From a virus, in IMG/VR virus record IMGVR_UViG_3300031951_000003, positions 124,001-188,000 of that record: 64,000 nt of DNA, one strand, 5' to 3'. The notes below the pieces were generated by a model. The model worked only from the letters and a program-made list of their open reading frames with translations. It ran no database searches and had not been told where the DNA came from. Position numbers and translations under genes: made by a program. This document shows, piece after piece, positions 23,387 through 32,393 of the stretch; position 1 is the stretch's first letter, and each line of letters starts with the position of its first letter.

Positions 23387-24064
23387 ATGAATATCGGTAA
23401 CGAATTTACATCCTATTACACAAAACATTTAGGGAAAGGTTCACTTGACCTACACTACTTCAATCAACAAATTGAATCTTCAATGACTCCATATATTTTG
23501 GAAGAAAGGGAGATGAGAGCAACTCAGATTGACATATTCTCACGTTTGATGAGAGACAGAATAATTTGGGTGGCTGGTGGTGTTGATGATAGAATGTCGA
23601 CCGTAGTTCAAGCACAATTAATGTTCTTAGATAATAGTGATAAAACTGACATAACGATGCACATTGACTCACCAGGTGGCAGCGTGAAATCAGGACTCTC
23701 AATGGTTGATGTCATGCAATATGTCACTTGTGATATCCGAACTGTTAACACAGGTATGGCGGCTTCTATGGGTTCAGTTTTACTTGGTGCAGGAACCAAA
23801 GGCAAACGCTCCTCCCTCAAGTTCTCTAAAACGATGCTTCACCAGACATCAGGTGGTGCGGGCGGAAATATTCAAGATGCGAGAATCAATTTCATTGAGT
23901 GGGAAAAAACCAACAAAATATTGTTTGAATTATTAGGTGAGTTTTGTGGTAAAACTCCCGAACAAGTTATGGAAGACTCCTCTCGAGATTTTTGGTTATC
24001 TGCTGAAGAGTCCGTTGAATATGGTATTATTGACGAGATTGTTAAAACAAAAAAGAAGGGTTAA
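23387..24064 (+). CDS. clpP: ClpP-like serine protease
   Basis: 225 aa. The fold motifs are clear: MHIDSPGGSV, the nucleophile Ser in GMAASMGSVLL, the His in TMLHQTSGG and the Asp in DSSRDFWLSAEES, so the Ser-His-Asp triad is intact. About 30 residues longer at the N-terminus than E. coli ClpP. ClpP forms a 14-mer that degrades unfolded proteins with a ClpX/ClpA ATPase. A phage copy may redirect host proteolysis or act on virion proteins; tmRNA-tagged proteins are natural substrates. Confidence 0.88.
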   Translation: MNIGNEFTSYYTKHLGKGSLDLHYFNQQIESSMTPYILEEREMRATQIDIFSRLMRDRIIWVAGGVDDRMSTVVQAQLMFLDNSDKTDITMHIDSPGGSVKSGLSMVDVMQYVTCDIRTVNTGMAASMGSVLLGAGTKGKRSSLKFSKTMLHQTSGGAGGNIQDARINFIEWEKTNKILFELLGEFCGKTPEQVMEDSSRDFWLSAEESVEYGIIDEIVKTKKKG

Positions 24065-24080
24065 CCCCTTCTTTTCGTTT
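24053..24080 (+). terminator. Terminator of clpP
   Basis: AAGAAGGG-TTAA-CCCCTTCTT followed by TTCGTTTTTTT. Confidence 0.7.
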
Positions 24081-24130
24081 TTTTGAACACCCCCCTTTTT
24101 GTTTTTTACCACTTTATGGTGGTTTCATTA

Positions 24131-24784
24131 TTAAGCCACCGCAGGTTTTGCCTGAACTTTATTTAAAACATTTTCAGCTTTGTCCGTGAAACTTCCAAAG
24201 AGCTTGCATACACCATCTGACATTTGTTTTTCGAGGCCCTTGATGAATTCAGTATCTTTGATTGCTCCACCCAATAAGTTTCTTATTATACCGTAACCTG
24301 TCCCGTCCATACCTTTCGATTGCATCATAGTTCTGACCAAAGCCTCTGCTAAACTCTCAGCAACCAATTTTGTTAATTCTCTACAGTCGGATAATGCATT
24401 TGCTAATCTTCTTGGGTCTGATGCAATGAATGATGATACAAATTTTGCGAAAGGACCTTTCATATTGAACCAACCAAAAATAGAATCAATCATAGGTTCT
24501 ACAATTGCCTGTCCTAATACGCTCCATCCTTGTCCAAATAGTTTATCTAATATATCTGTGAATTTGAATTCCTCATTAATTAGACCTTGTGATTCAAGAA
24601 CATTAATCTCTTTCAATACTTGAATGAAAACCTTTTTTTGTTTTTCCTCAGATAAAGACCTGAATTTTGATTTAGATTCAACAATAACTTTCAATCTACT
24701 TTCAACTAATGTTGTTTCAACAAGTCTATTATCTCTTTTCTTTTTTTCCTCGAGTAATTTTTTTCTTACAATTTTATTTACCAT
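24131..24784 (-). CDS. Candidate internal virion protein, 217 aa
   Basis: N-terminus MVNKIVRKKLLEEKKKR suits a capsid-targeting leader (LLEE). The rest is predicted helical with amphipathic stretches near residues 80-120 (SVLGQAIVEPMIDSIFG) and an AKPAVA tail. No enzyme motif. Last gene of a reverse operon of four genes (26953 to 24131). Confidence 0.6.
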   Translation of the reverse strand: MVNKIVRKKLLEEKKKRDNRLVETTLVESRLKVIVESKSKFRSLSEEKQKKVFIQVLKEINVLESQGLINEEFKFTDILDKLFGQGWSVLGQAIVEPMIDSIFGWFNMKGPFAKFVSSFIASDPRRLANALSDCRELTKLVAESLAEALVRTMMQSKGMDGTGYGIIRNLLGGAIKDTEFIKGLEKQMSDGVCKLFGSFTDKAENVLNKVQAKPAVA

Positions 24785-24793
24785 AAAAATTTT

Positions 24794-25756
24794 TTAAACT
24801 TTTAAATCTTTTAATTTTTTCTTCAATTCGAATCTGAAGTTGAACATTCCTTTGTTTGCCCTTTCTTTACAAATTCTAACAACACTTTTCAGATTAGCTC
24901 TTTCTGCATCACCCAAAGGATATGTTCTAGAACCTAACTCTTGATTATTCCAAAGTGTTTCGATAGCCGTCTTACAATTTTGTGAATTTACCTCAAGTTT
25001 TGTTCCTTGTTTAGCATCTGCAACTTTTTGTATCTTTCTGTATACGTAGAATTTGTCTTTCAATTTTTCGAAATAAGGATAATACTGACTATAGTCTCCG
25101 CTTATCTTACCATTATTTTCAGCATCTTTACCTGTTAAATCTAATTTCTCATACTCACCGCCGTCCCTTAATTGATATTCTGATGGGGGTTGTGCCATTT
25201 CGAACCAATTTTCCGTTCTGAGTTGTTTAATTATATCTTTTTGACTATTATCTAAACTTGGTTTTCCTGCGGTCTGTCCTGCCTGATTAGTTTGACCAGT
25301 GTTTTGAGAAGATACGGTAGAAACATTTGCTTCAGGACAGTAAAATTTATCGTAAACTTTACCTTGTTGATTCAGAATGTTCATATCACTTGTAAAATAA
25401 TATGTTAGTCCCTGTCTTGATTTTCTTGACACAAAATATATCCCATCTTTTAATTTCCTTATCTCACTCCTTTTACCACCGAGACATTTTGACTCAACCA
25501 CTTTTATGAAGTTGTTTAGAACATCCGCATCAGTTTTGGTTAATGTATTAGTTTCTACTTTCGAGTCTGTTTTTGTTGTCTCAACAGTTGAAATAGTGGG
25601 CGTTGTTGTTTTAGTCGTTCCGTCAGCGTTGTATGGTGATGCAGGGTCTCCTGGTGCAACATCATCAGGTCCTAAACCACTTGCCTGTTCTTTAATGAAA
25701 CCATGCATTTTCAAGATTTCAATTTTGTAACTTTCGTCTATTCTTAAACTTTTCAT
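24794..25756 (-). CDS. Candidate internal virion protein, 320 aa
   Basis: Starts MKSLRIDESYKIEILKMHGF followed by IKEQASG, a possible leader with a cut after IKE. A Thr-rich low-complexity linker (residues about 48-75) and a Gln/Asn-rich one (145-165) separate two small domains. Not recognised. Starts 1 nt after the stop of its upstream neighbour. Confidence 0.65.
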   Translation of the reverse strand: MKSLRIDESYKIEILKMHGFIKEQASGLGPDDVAPGDPASPYNADGTTKTTTPTISTVETTKTDSKVETNTLTKTDADVLNNFIKVVESKCLGGKRSEIRKLKDGIYFVSRKSRQGLTYYFTSDMNILNQQGKVYDKFYCPEANVSTVSSQNTGQTNQAGQTAGKPSLDNSQKDIIKQLRTENWFEMAQPPSEYQLRDGGEYEKLDLTGKDAENNGKISGDYSQYYPYFEKLKDKFYVYRKIQKVADAKQGTKLEVNSQNCKTAIETLWNNQELGSRTYPLGDAERANLKSVVRICKERANKGMFNFRFELKKKLKDLKV

Positions 25757-25757
25757 A

Positions 25758-26609
25758 TTAATTATTTTGTAGAAATTCGTCAGGAGTTAAGCCGAAGACT
25801 GATTCGGATTCTTTAGCAAAATCATTTGTTGTTTTAGTAGTTGTTCCACCTTTCAAATAATTTTCATATTCTTTTCTGACATCTTGATTATTCCATTGTT
25901 TTTGTGTTCTCGGTCCAAACCTTCCATATCCACCTCCGTTCTGACCTTGGTTTAAAATTCCATCTTTATAACCTGTTGCCCATCCTGCCTTATTTTTATC
26001 GAGCCAATCTTGAAACTTTTTCACGTCAAGTCCAGCTGGGGCTGAAGGATTTGTAACAGTAGTTTGTTTCTTTTTTGCTACACCAGTTTCTATTGCTTTT
26101 TTAGTAGCATCTAGTCCCGCAGTAATCCCTTTGGCCACGTCACCAACAGCAGTGTTGGCTGTAGATGTTGTTGTTGGGATATTTGTAATTTTAAAAGTAT
26201 TTTCTTTAAACTTACCGAGGCTGTTGAACTCCGCAGTTGCGTCAACACCTATAGATTTTAGATGATTGATTATTTGATTCACTGAATCAGTATTGTCACT
26301 TCCGAAGTCATTATTGACCCATTCATCAATAGCCAAATTACTATTAAAATAAGCAACTTGAGAATTTACTCTCTGAAATTGGGCCGGCGTTTTAATTTTT
26401 TTTAGACCTGACAAAAACATATTTTCATTAGTTCCAGCACCACCAACTCCATTCCAAATTTCACTCGCAATTTTGTAATCTGGGTCTGTCCTTGGTAATG
26501 ACGCTTCGGTCATTTCAAGGTTTTCATTGAGAGTTTTTTTGGAATCGTATTTCATCCTCAATAAAATTGCATCTAGTGATTCTTGTGGATTTAGTTTTTT
26601 CCTATACAT
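25758..26609 (-). CDS. Candidate internal protein with PG-binding-like segment, 283 aa
   Basis: Residues about 195-235 (KKFQDWLDKNKAGW, GGGYGRFGPRTQKQW) resemble the FGxxTxxAV repeat of peptidoglycan-binding domain 1. The N-terminus MYRKKLNPQESLDAILLRMK with LNENLEM after it is leader-like. A Thr/Ala linker sits at 140-180. TATTTATA lies 12 nt upstream. A role at the cell wall during entry is plausible. Confidence 0.6.
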   Translation of the reverse strand: MYRKKLNPQESLDAILLRMKYDSKKTLNENLEMTEASLPRTDPDYKIASEIWNGVGGAGTNENMFLSGLKKIKTPAQFQRVNSQVAYFNSNLAIDEWVNNDFGSDNTDSVNQIINHLKSIGVDATAEFNSLGKFKENTFKITNIPTTTSTANTAVGDVAKGITAGLDATKKAIETGVAKKKQTTVTNPSAPAGLDVKKFQDWLDKNKAGWATGYKDGILNQGQNGGGYGRFGPRTQKQWNNQDVRKEYENYLKGGTTTKTTNDFAKESESVFGLTPDEFLQNN

Positions 26610-26621
26610 AAGATTTTTCTT

Positions 26622-26629
26622 TATAAATA
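26622..26629 (-). promoter_or_regulatory. TATTTATA late-type promoter element
   Basis: 12 nt before the ATG at 26609. Confidence 0.45.
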
Positions 26630-26647
26630 TTACGATATTCCCTATTT

Positions 26648-26953
26648 TTATACAAAATCAGTTCCGCCAGTTTTTCCCATAACTCTATCCGACTTCCAAA
26701 CGTATTTTGGGTCATTCATGTAAGTTTTTCCAAACTTTCTCCCTGATTCCCATTTGGTAATTGCAGTTTGATTTGACTTTCCACGAGCGAGACCAGTTTC
26801 CCATTTTTTTATCGCCTTACCTGTTGATGCACCTCCGGCTGAACCAGACTCACCTGAAGGTGGAGGAGTATCCTGTTCATCAAGTTCCTTTCCTTTTCCT
26901 TTAGAGGAATGTTTCTCAAAAAAATTAATTAAAAAATCTACGTCTAATATCAT
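26648..26953 (-). CDS. Unknown 101-aa protein with repeated KWE(T/S)G units
   Basis: The C-terminal half has a 16-17-residue repeat: AIKKWETGLARGKSN, AITKWESGRKFGKTY, and KYVWKSDRVMGKTGG. The middle is Gly/Ser/Pro-rich. The repeat is basic and could bind a polymer. Its N-terminus MILDVDFLINFFEKH is hydrophobic. Confidence 0.6.
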   Translation of the reverse strand: MILDVDFLINFFEKHSSKGKGKELDEQDTPPPSGESGSAGGASTGKAIKKWETGLARGKSNQTAITKWESGRKFGKTYMNDPKYVWKSDRVMGKTGGTDFV

Positions 26954-26966
26954 TCAAATAAATATT

Positions 26967-26996
26967 TTTGTATTCGATAAAAAAACTCTACTTTTG
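26967..26996 (+). promoter_or_regulatory. Host-type promoter
   Basis: TTTG (26967-26970), 18 nt, TACTTTTG (26989-26996), 5 nt to the ATG at 27002. Confidence 0.55.
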
Positions 26997-27001
26997 CAAA
27001 C

Positions 27002-27532
27002 ATGAAAAAATATATTCTGATTCTCTCGCTTTTCTTAATTTCTTGTGAAAGATATGTGACTGAGGTCTCTGACCTTACAATGAGTGGAAAGTATGTTGTC
27101 TCTAAATTACAGGTTATTCAAATAGTTAATCCTGTTAGTAAAGATTCTACATACCTATCAAATCAAATTTTTATCGAAAAAAGTCTCCCCGACCCATTTG
27201 ACACAATCAAAATAAACGATTTTTATATCCATTTTACTTATTCAAATGTTATGATTGGGTGGGAACGATATTATGAACGTTGGGAATACGGAAATCCTCA
27301 GACTGAGCCAATTTTTTATAATAGAATACCTTGGACATTCGATGCTTATGCTCTCGGCAAGATACAATTCAATTATATTCCTAAAAATAAAGGGGTAGTC
27401 TTTCCAGTAATATTACAGGTTGATAGTGATAGATTCGAAACACTTCAACTTTCAGGTTTGGAATACACTCCCCTTGGAGCTAATGGTCCAAGATATCGAT
27501 TAATATTTTCTCTCACAAGAGTTGGACCCTAA
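27002..27532 (+). CDS. Lipoprotein, 176 aa
   Basis: MKKYILILSLFLISCERYV shows a signal peptide and lipobox (LISC). The mature part is beta-rich with YNRIPWTFDAYALGK and no known domain. A host-type promoter 5 nt upstream suggests early expression. Early phage lipoproteins can block superinfection; inference. Confidence 0.75.
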   Translation: MKKYILILSLFLISCERYVTEVSDLTMSGKYVVSKLQVIQIVNPVSKDSTYLSNQIFIEKSLPDPFDTIKINDFYIHFTYSNVMIGWERYYERWEYGNPQTEPIFYNRIPWTFDAYALGKIQFNYIPKNKGVVFPVILQVDSDRFETLQLSGLEYTPLGANGPRYRLIFSLTRVGP

Positions 27533-27831
27533 TACGATTGTGATTTCGGAAGAAATTTAGGGTTAATTGTGTAATATTCATTCAAAAATATTATTAACTC
27601 TTCTTCGTCCAACTCAATTTTTTCTTCACCTGCCACAACGTCATCTTCGAATTCATCTTCAAAAAAATTAAATGATTCTGTAATCAAATCAAATCCATAT
27701 TCTTCTATAATTCTATAGTCAATATTATCCGTTCTTATTTCCTCATCACTGTCACTTATTGTTCTAAATACAACTTCTACGATGTTACTCTCGTTGTTAA
27801 AGAAATAAGAAATAATTTCTTTTACTTCCAT
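27529..27831 (-). CDS. Unknown highly acidic protein, 100 aa
   Basis: Asp/Glu make up a large share, for example FFEDEFEDDVVAGEEKIELDEE. Such charge suggests DNA mimicry or chaperone-like binding, but nothing else supports it. Convergent with the lipoprotein gene (4-nt overlap). Confidence 0.6.
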   Translation of the reverse strand: MEVKEIISYFFNNESNIVEVVFRTISDSDEEIRTDNIDYRIIEEYGFDLITESFNFFEDEFEDDVVAGEEKIELDEEELIIFLNEYYTINPKFLPKSQSY

Positions 27832-27910
27832 AATTTGTTTTTATAAGAAATATTATAAAATCACATAAAAGTCATTCCTTGAAATTTTATTTTACCATTT
27901 TTTTTAACTG

Positions 27911-27918
27911 TATTTATT
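27911..27918 (+). promoter_or_regulatory. TATTTATT element
   Basis: 27 nt before the ATG at 27946. Confidence 0.3.
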
Positions 27919-27945
27919 GTTATAATTTATTATAAAAACTTTAAG

Positions 27946-28542
27946 ATGAGATTTAATTCACTTACAATAGATGATTTTTACGCTAACCCAATGGATGTAA
28001 GAAATTTTGCTTTGAGTCAAGAATTCAAAGTGAGAGGAAATTATCCAGGACAAAGAACAAGGTCCTTTCTGAATGAACCGTTAAAAAAGAAACTCAGGGA
28101 CATTTTATACCCATTCGCGGGTGAAATTACTTATTGGGGAAGTGATGACCCTGAAAATAACTACACGGGTTCTTTTCAATACACATTAGCATCCGATAGG
28201 TCTTGGATTCATGCAGACTCTACAACCGATTGGGCGGCAGTTTGTTATTTAACTCCTAATGCACCATTGAGTTCTGGAACAGGCATTTTCAGACACAAAT
28301 CGACAGGGTGGATGCGTTATGATTACAAAAGAGAAAATGAGGTAGGATATAAAGAATCTGCTCCTCCCGGTTACGACATGCAAGATTACACTAAATGGGA
28401 AATTGTTGATAGAATTGGAAATGTTTTCAACAGATTAATAATGTATCGTGCCGACAACTATCATGTTTCTTTAGATTATTTTGGTAAAGACATGAATGAT
28501 GGAAGATTGTTTCAAGTTTTTTTCTTCAATACTGAACGTTAA
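27946..28542 (+). CDS. 2-oxoglutarate/Fe(II) oxygenase-like protein (DUF6445-like)
   Basis: 198 aa. WIHADSTTDWAAVCYLTPNAP supplies the His-x-Asp of the iron site; a distal His in ADNYHVSLDYFGKD and an Arg in DGRLFQVFFF complete the expected HxD...H...R order. The start MRFNSLTIDDFYANPMDVR is typical of phage oxygenase-like proteins of this group. Substrate unknown. One of three such proteins in the window. Confidence 0.65.
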   Translation: MRFNSLTIDDFYANPMDVRNFALSQEFKVRGNYPGQRTRSFLNEPLKKKLRDILYPFAGEITYWGSDDPENNYTGSFQYTLASDRSWIHADSTTDWAAVCYLTPNAPLSSGTGIFRHKSTGWMRYDYKRENEVGYKESAPPGYDMQDYTKWEIVDRIGNVFNRLIMYRADNYHVSLDYFGKDMNDGRLFQVFFFNTER

Positions 28543-28949
28543 TCTAACTCAAATTTTAACAATAACTCGGGATTTAGTTTTGCTATAACCTCCATTATCC
28601 CCTCAGAACAATAACATAAATGTGAGGTGCTCCAAACGAACCTTCCATAATTAAATCCTAAAACAGATGCACCAATATCCTTTCCCTCCGATATTGGTTT
28701 CAAGAAAAAATCATCCAAATTTACTAAAAAATCTAATGCATCACTGATTCTTGTTTCGTAAACGGGAATTTGGACTTGCTGAATTATTTCTTTGAAAGTG
28801 TGATAATCAGTTTTTTCACATGGCGGTTCCGAAATTGGTTGAATGTCTAAAAGTTCATTCCTTGTATTAGGGGTAAGATGCCATAACCAATATTGGTTAG
28901 ATACACTTATTTTCCTGAAGTCTTTAACTTCAATTTTATTATTAATCAT
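28539..28949 (-). CDS. Unknown protein, 136 aa
   Basis: Soluble; starts MINNKIEVKDFRKISVS. Its ATG overlaps the stop of the oxygenase gene upstream (28949), so the two are translationally coupled. It contains HLTPNTRNELLDIQP and a C-terminal helix. Not recognised. Confidence 0.6.
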   Translation of the reverse strand: MINNKIEVKDFRKISVSNQYWLWHLTPNTRNELLDIQPISEPPCEKTDYHTFKEIIQQVQIPVYETRISDALDFLVNLDDFFLKPISEGKDIGASVLGFNYGRFVWSTSHLCYCSEGIMEVIAKLNPELLLKFELD

Positions 28950-29551
28950 TATCTCAAATTAGCTCCACACAGCCAAGTTACAAGTGACCTTCTCAAACCA
29001 GAAGAAAGAGGTGTTACTCTGTGTAAAACAAATGAAGGGAAAAAACATATTAACCCCTTTTCTCTTGGAACTGAAAGAATGCTACCACCCAAATTCATTT
29101 GTAAATCGCCTCCTTCATACTCAGTGGGTTCTGATAGTTGTAAAACAACAGACAACTTTCTGTTGGAGATGCCAACACCCAAATCAGCATGCCAATCATA
29201 ATGACCACCATTACCATAATATGTTGTATATTGTAAATCATCCTGAAAATCCCAAATGTCAAAATTCCACATTTCAGCATTTGCCTTAATTGCTAAATCT
29301 GAAATTCTATCAAATATCCATTGAGATTCTGTGTTTTTTCCCATCCAAGAAATATCACTTACTCTATAGTCAGATGTGCTTTCAGAGTTTCCGTCATCAC
29401 CAACGACAGTCCCCTTGATTTTGTTAAGAGAGTCACCGTATTTGATTATAGAATCAAGTTCCTCAGAACTGAAAGCGTTTGTGAAATAATAATAATTGAA
29501 GTGATTTACATTGTTTCTTTGGTTAGACACAAATTTATTTTCGTTGGCCAT
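28949..29551 (-). CDS. 2-oxoglutarate/Fe(II) dioxygenase (prolyl-4-hydroxylase type)
   Basis: 200 aa. GHYDWHADLGVG (His-x-Asp), VLHRVTPL (distal His) and GLRRSLVTWLCG (Arg for 2-oxoglutarate) form the complete PKHD-like active site. The class hydroxylates protein side chains or small molecules using 2-oxoglutarate and oxygen. Phage members are common in photosynthetic and marine hosts; target unknown. Confidence 0.85.
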   Translation of the reverse strand: MANENKFVSNQRNNVNHFNYYYFTNAFSSEELDSIIKYGDSLNKIKGTVVGDDGNSESTSDYRVSDISWMGKNTESQWIFDRISDLAIKANAEMWNFDIWDFQDDLQYTTYYGNGGHYDWHADLGVGISNRKLSVVLQLSEPTEYEGGDLQMNLGGSILSVPREKGLICFFPSFVLHRVTPLSSGLRRSLVTWLCGANLR

Positions 29552-29597
29552 GTTTTTTTCTTTAATTTTAGGTTTAATCCGATACTATTTCAATAGT

Positions 29598-30518
29598 ATG
29601 TTTCAAAAAAAAATAATTTTTGATGTAGTAATCCTGAAAGAAAATTCGAGCCTAATAGATATACGGATACAAGAAAATAAAGATTACATCGACCATTTTA
29701 TTATCATCGGTAAAGAAAATTTAATTGATGAAATACAAGATTTGATTAAGACGTATCCCAATATAATTTTTAAAACTACAAATGAGTTTGATAATTTAAA
29801 ATTATCTAAATTAATAAAAGAAACTATAAAACCGTTGTTCAAAAATTTTGAGGATTTGATACTAATTTCCGATGAATTTTCAATCCCCTATATCAAAAAT
29901 TTTAAAGACGAAGACCTTGATTTTTATGCATATAAATTCAATTCTCATAAAGTAATCGATTCGACTTTTGAAAAAAGACGTAAATTTTTGGAGTTGGGCA
30001 CTGCAATTATGGATTACAGTTTCATAGTATACCAAAAAGATTTTCTCACAATTTTGGAAAAAAATAAAAACAAAGTTTTTGATTTTCTACAAACAGAACC
30101 GAAGGGAATAAAAATTGAAAAAACTTCCTCAACCTATCTTTGTCCGATTTCGAATATTGATGTCTTATGGATTCATGAAAAAAATAGTGAAACAGACTCA
30201 AAAAAAATTCTAATCAATTTTGATGATAATTTCGAATATGAATTTGATTCATACGATAAAATAATTGAAATAGAACCTGTCCATACGTTTCCTGAATCGA
30301 CCTACTATGACCCACAACATAAAGTTAATCGTTTGAAGATATTTGTTCCAAATAACGAGATGTATGAATCACCAAATTTTTTGAAAAGTTATTTGAAAAA
30401 TGAAATTTTGAGAATTTTAAATTTTCTACCAACACAGGATAATGATGAAATATTTTTAAAATATGAAGACGAAAAAATGACCATTCATATTTCAATGGAA
30501 TTAAAAAACCCCTCATGA
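29598..30518 (+). CDS. GT17-like glycosyltransferase-related protein
   Basis: 306 aa from the ATG at 29598. FDVVILKENSSLIDIRI followed by DHFIIIGKE, and LILISDEFSIP near residue 97, follow the order of family-17 glycosyltransferases (NExxLLxIRL, FVIVE, LISDxDEIP). The metal-binding DxD equivalent is SDE-F, so the site is altered and activity is doubtful. The second half (about 180-306) is not recognised. Confidence 0.45.
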   Translation: MFQKKIIFDVVILKENSSLIDIRIQENKDYIDHFIIIGKENLIDEIQDLIKTYPNIIFKTTNEFDNLKLSKLIKETIKPLFKNFEDLILISDEFSIPYIKNFKDEDLDFYAYKFNSHKVIDSTFEKRRKFLELGTAIMDYSFIVYQKDFLTILEKNKNKVFDFLQTEPKGIKIEKTSSTYLCPISNIDVLWIHEKNSETDSKKILINFDDNFEYEFDSYDKIIEIEPVHTFPESTYYDPQHKVNRLKIFVPNNEMYESPNFLKSYLKNEILRILNFLPTQDNDEIFLKYEDEKMTIHISMELKNPS

Positions 30519-30529
30519 GAGGGGTTTTA
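30503..30529. terminator. Bidirectional terminator
   Basis: AAAAAACCCCTC-ATG-AGAGGGGTTTT between two convergent genes. Confidence 0.8.
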
Positions 30530-30531
30530 AA

Positions 30532-31764
30532 TTATTTGATAACTTTCATTCTTAACATCATTTCCATTATTCTATTTTTCTTATTGATGAAATTCTCTCT
30601 GAGGTCCTCATCAATTTCATCCCAATTTCCTGTATGAGCTTTGATTTCTTCCCATGATTTATCTTCAGGATTAAATTTTGTCAAATCTAAATCAAGTTCA
30701 TCTTTAGCCAAATCTTTTTTCCAATATACATCATCTTCTGCAGTATCATCACTATTTGTTTCACCGTAACTTGACGTTTGGTATGGTCCTGCACTTCCTG
30801 GCCCTTCACTATCGAAATCATATGCTGGTTCCATATCACCATATATTCCTTGAACTCCTGAGATATCATTTGCTTCTTCGAGCTCATCGTCTTCAAAAGC
30901 AGATTCCATAAATTCAAAGTCATCTTCTTCATCCAATTCACTTTCAGTTGGATAAACTGAATCAGGTCCGTTGCTTTGGAATTCGTATGCCTTTCCTTCC
31001 TCACTTTTATCCAAATCCATATCATCCGCTTCTATATCGAATGGACCATCTCCAATTTTAGGTCCCTCTGATTCAAAATCATATGCTGGGTCAATATTAC
31101 TTATATCCATGTCGGGTGCATTTCCACCACCTGTATATCCTTGTTCATACATCTCACCACCATCCGCTTGCAAATCTTCAAAACCATCATCTTCATTATC
31201 AGGGTCCTCGTAATCATCTTCTACTTGTTCATTTTTGATTCCCTTCATATGATGCATTTTTTCAAATGTTCCGTATTTGTTTCCACCACCTTCAACATAA
31301 TCAAATTCATCATCACCCAAATCTTCTACGTTGTAGATATCATCTAAGTGTCCAACTTCTTCGATTTCTTCCATTTTGTATCCACACTCCATACATTCTC
31401 CTTCCGTCATGGCACCTCCACATTCTGAACACATTAATTCTTTAGACTCTTCCATTGCACCCACTTCACCTTTCCAACCACACTCCATACATTCTCCTTC
31501 CATCATCATTGAACCACATTTATCGCAAACTTCTTTTTGTTCCTTTTGTTCGTTGATTCCAACGTTTGTATATGGTTTTACGACTCCTTTGTTATTAAGA
31601 ACCGCACCTTCTTTATCTTTAGCAAAATCCTGAACATAAAGTGGTTGTTCGTTATTAACATGTGGTTGCATAGTTCTATAACCATCATATAAAGTTCTGT
31701 GTTGTTTTAGAATGTCTTCTTTCTCGTTTGGAGACAATCTATTTGCGGCAAAAAATGCGTTCAT
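30532..31764 (-). CDS. Acidic protein with two zinc-ribbon repeats, 410 aa
   Basis: Residues about 80-100 (CDKCGSMMMEGECMECGW) and 113-133 (CSECGGAMTEGECMECGY) are a tandem duplicated C4 zinc ribbon. The remaining 270 residues are extremely acidic, with repeats of YDFESEGP, YEFQSNGP and YDFDSEGP. The end (ENFINKKNRIMEMMLRMKVIK) is basic. The acidic, repetitive body suggests a scaffold or internal protein; inference. TATTTATT lies 14 nt upstream. Confidence 0.7.
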   Translation of the reverse strand: MNAFFAANRLSPNEKEDILKQHRTLYDGYRTMQPHVNNEQPLYVQDFAKDKEGAVLNNKGVVKPYTNVGINEQKEQKEVCDKCGSMMMEGECMECGWKGEVGAMEESKELMCSECGGAMTEGECMECGYKMEEIEEVGHLDDIYNVEDLGDDEFDYVEGGGNKYGTFEKMHHMKGIKNEQVEDDYEDPDNEDDGFEDLQADGGEMYEQGYTGGGNAPDMDISNIDPAYDFESEGPKIGDGPFDIEADDMDLDKSEEGKAYEFQSNGPDSVYPTESELDEEDDFEFMESAFEDDELEEANDISGVQGIYGDMEPAYDFDSEGPGSAGPYQTSSYGETNSDDTAEDDVYWKKDLAKDELDLDLTKFNPEDKSWEEIKAHTGNWDEIDEDLRENFINKKNRIMEMMLRMKVIK

Positions 31765-31778
31765 AAAAAGATATTTTC

Positions 31779-31786
31779 AATAAATA
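31779..31786 (-). promoter_or_regulatory. TATTTATT late-type promoter element
   Basis: 14 nt before the ATG at 31764. Confidence 0.45.
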
Positions 31787-31845
31787 CCACAGAATTTTTA
31801 AATTTTAGATTTTACTTGATAAACTCCTTCTATTAATATTGTTTG

Positions 31846-31919
31846 ACAGGTTGGTCTACAAAATGATAGTATCTTGGTAATTTACTTATCGCCCTTTAGA
31901 TTGACCTGTTTTTTTTTTT
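31846..31919 (+). ncRNA. Small RNA or extended terminator
   Basis: ACAGGT-t-GGTCTA (31846-31858) pairs with TAGATT-g-ACCTGT (31897-31909), then a T run. No gene lies directly upstream on this strand, so a short stand-alone RNA is likely. Confidence 0.5.
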
Positions 31920-31948
31920 GGAAAATACTTTCAATTTCTATATATTTG
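31917..31948 (+). promoter_or_regulatory. Host-type promoter
   Basis: TTTG (31917-31920), 20 nt, TATATTTG (31941-31948), 8 nt to the ATG at 31957. Confidence 0.65.
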
Positions 31949-31956
31949 TATTCAGA

Positions 31957-32145
31957 ATGAAAAATTGGTTCATTACACATAATAGGTTTATAAAAACAAA
32001 AAATAGCTTACATCTATTACCCGAACTATGTTTTTGGTATGATAGAAACTATTTTTTAGAAACCGGTGTTGGTTCTCCCGCTTTTGGGTTTCAAATTGGT
32101 TGGATAAAATGGAAATGGTATTTCGGATTACAAAAAGGTTATTAA
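31957..32145 (+). CDS. Unknown 62-aa protein
   Basis: Starts MKNWFITHNRFIKTKN and ends IGWIKWKWYFGLQKGY; rich in Trp, Phe and Lys. A full host-type promoter precedes it. First of a run of seven forward genes ending with thymidylate synthase, spaced 1-14 nt apart or overlapping. Confidence 0.65.
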   Translation: MKNWFITHNRFIKTKNSLHLLPELCFWYDRNYFLETGVGSPAFGFQIGWIKWKWYFGLQKGY

Positions 32146-32146
32146 A

Positions 32147-32380
32147 ATGATAAATCCATTCTGTTTTATAGGTGCTCATAATTGGGAGTATAGAAAAGAA
32201 AAACATAAAGTTGAAGGTCATCCTCAAAATCGTGAATACATCCGCGTAGTTGTTAGAGAATGTGTTTGGTGTGGACACAGAGAACACCACCCTCTCCCAA
32301 GAGTTGAACGTAAATTCACTAACTGGAAACCCTTTGACGATATTCAGAAAGATGATACAATAAATTTTGAAAGATTATAA
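32147..32380 (+). CDS. Small zinc-binding protein, 77 aa
   Basis: FIGAHNWEYRKEKH and ECVWCGHREHHPLP provide a possible C-x2-C plus His site. This pattern recurs in small phage proteins. Not assigned further. Confidence 0.6.
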   Translation: MINPFCFIGAHNWEYRKEKHKVEGHPQNREYIRVVVRECVWCGHREHHPLPRVERKFTNWKPFDDIQKDDTINFERL

Positions 32381-32393
32381 AAAACAAAAAAAA

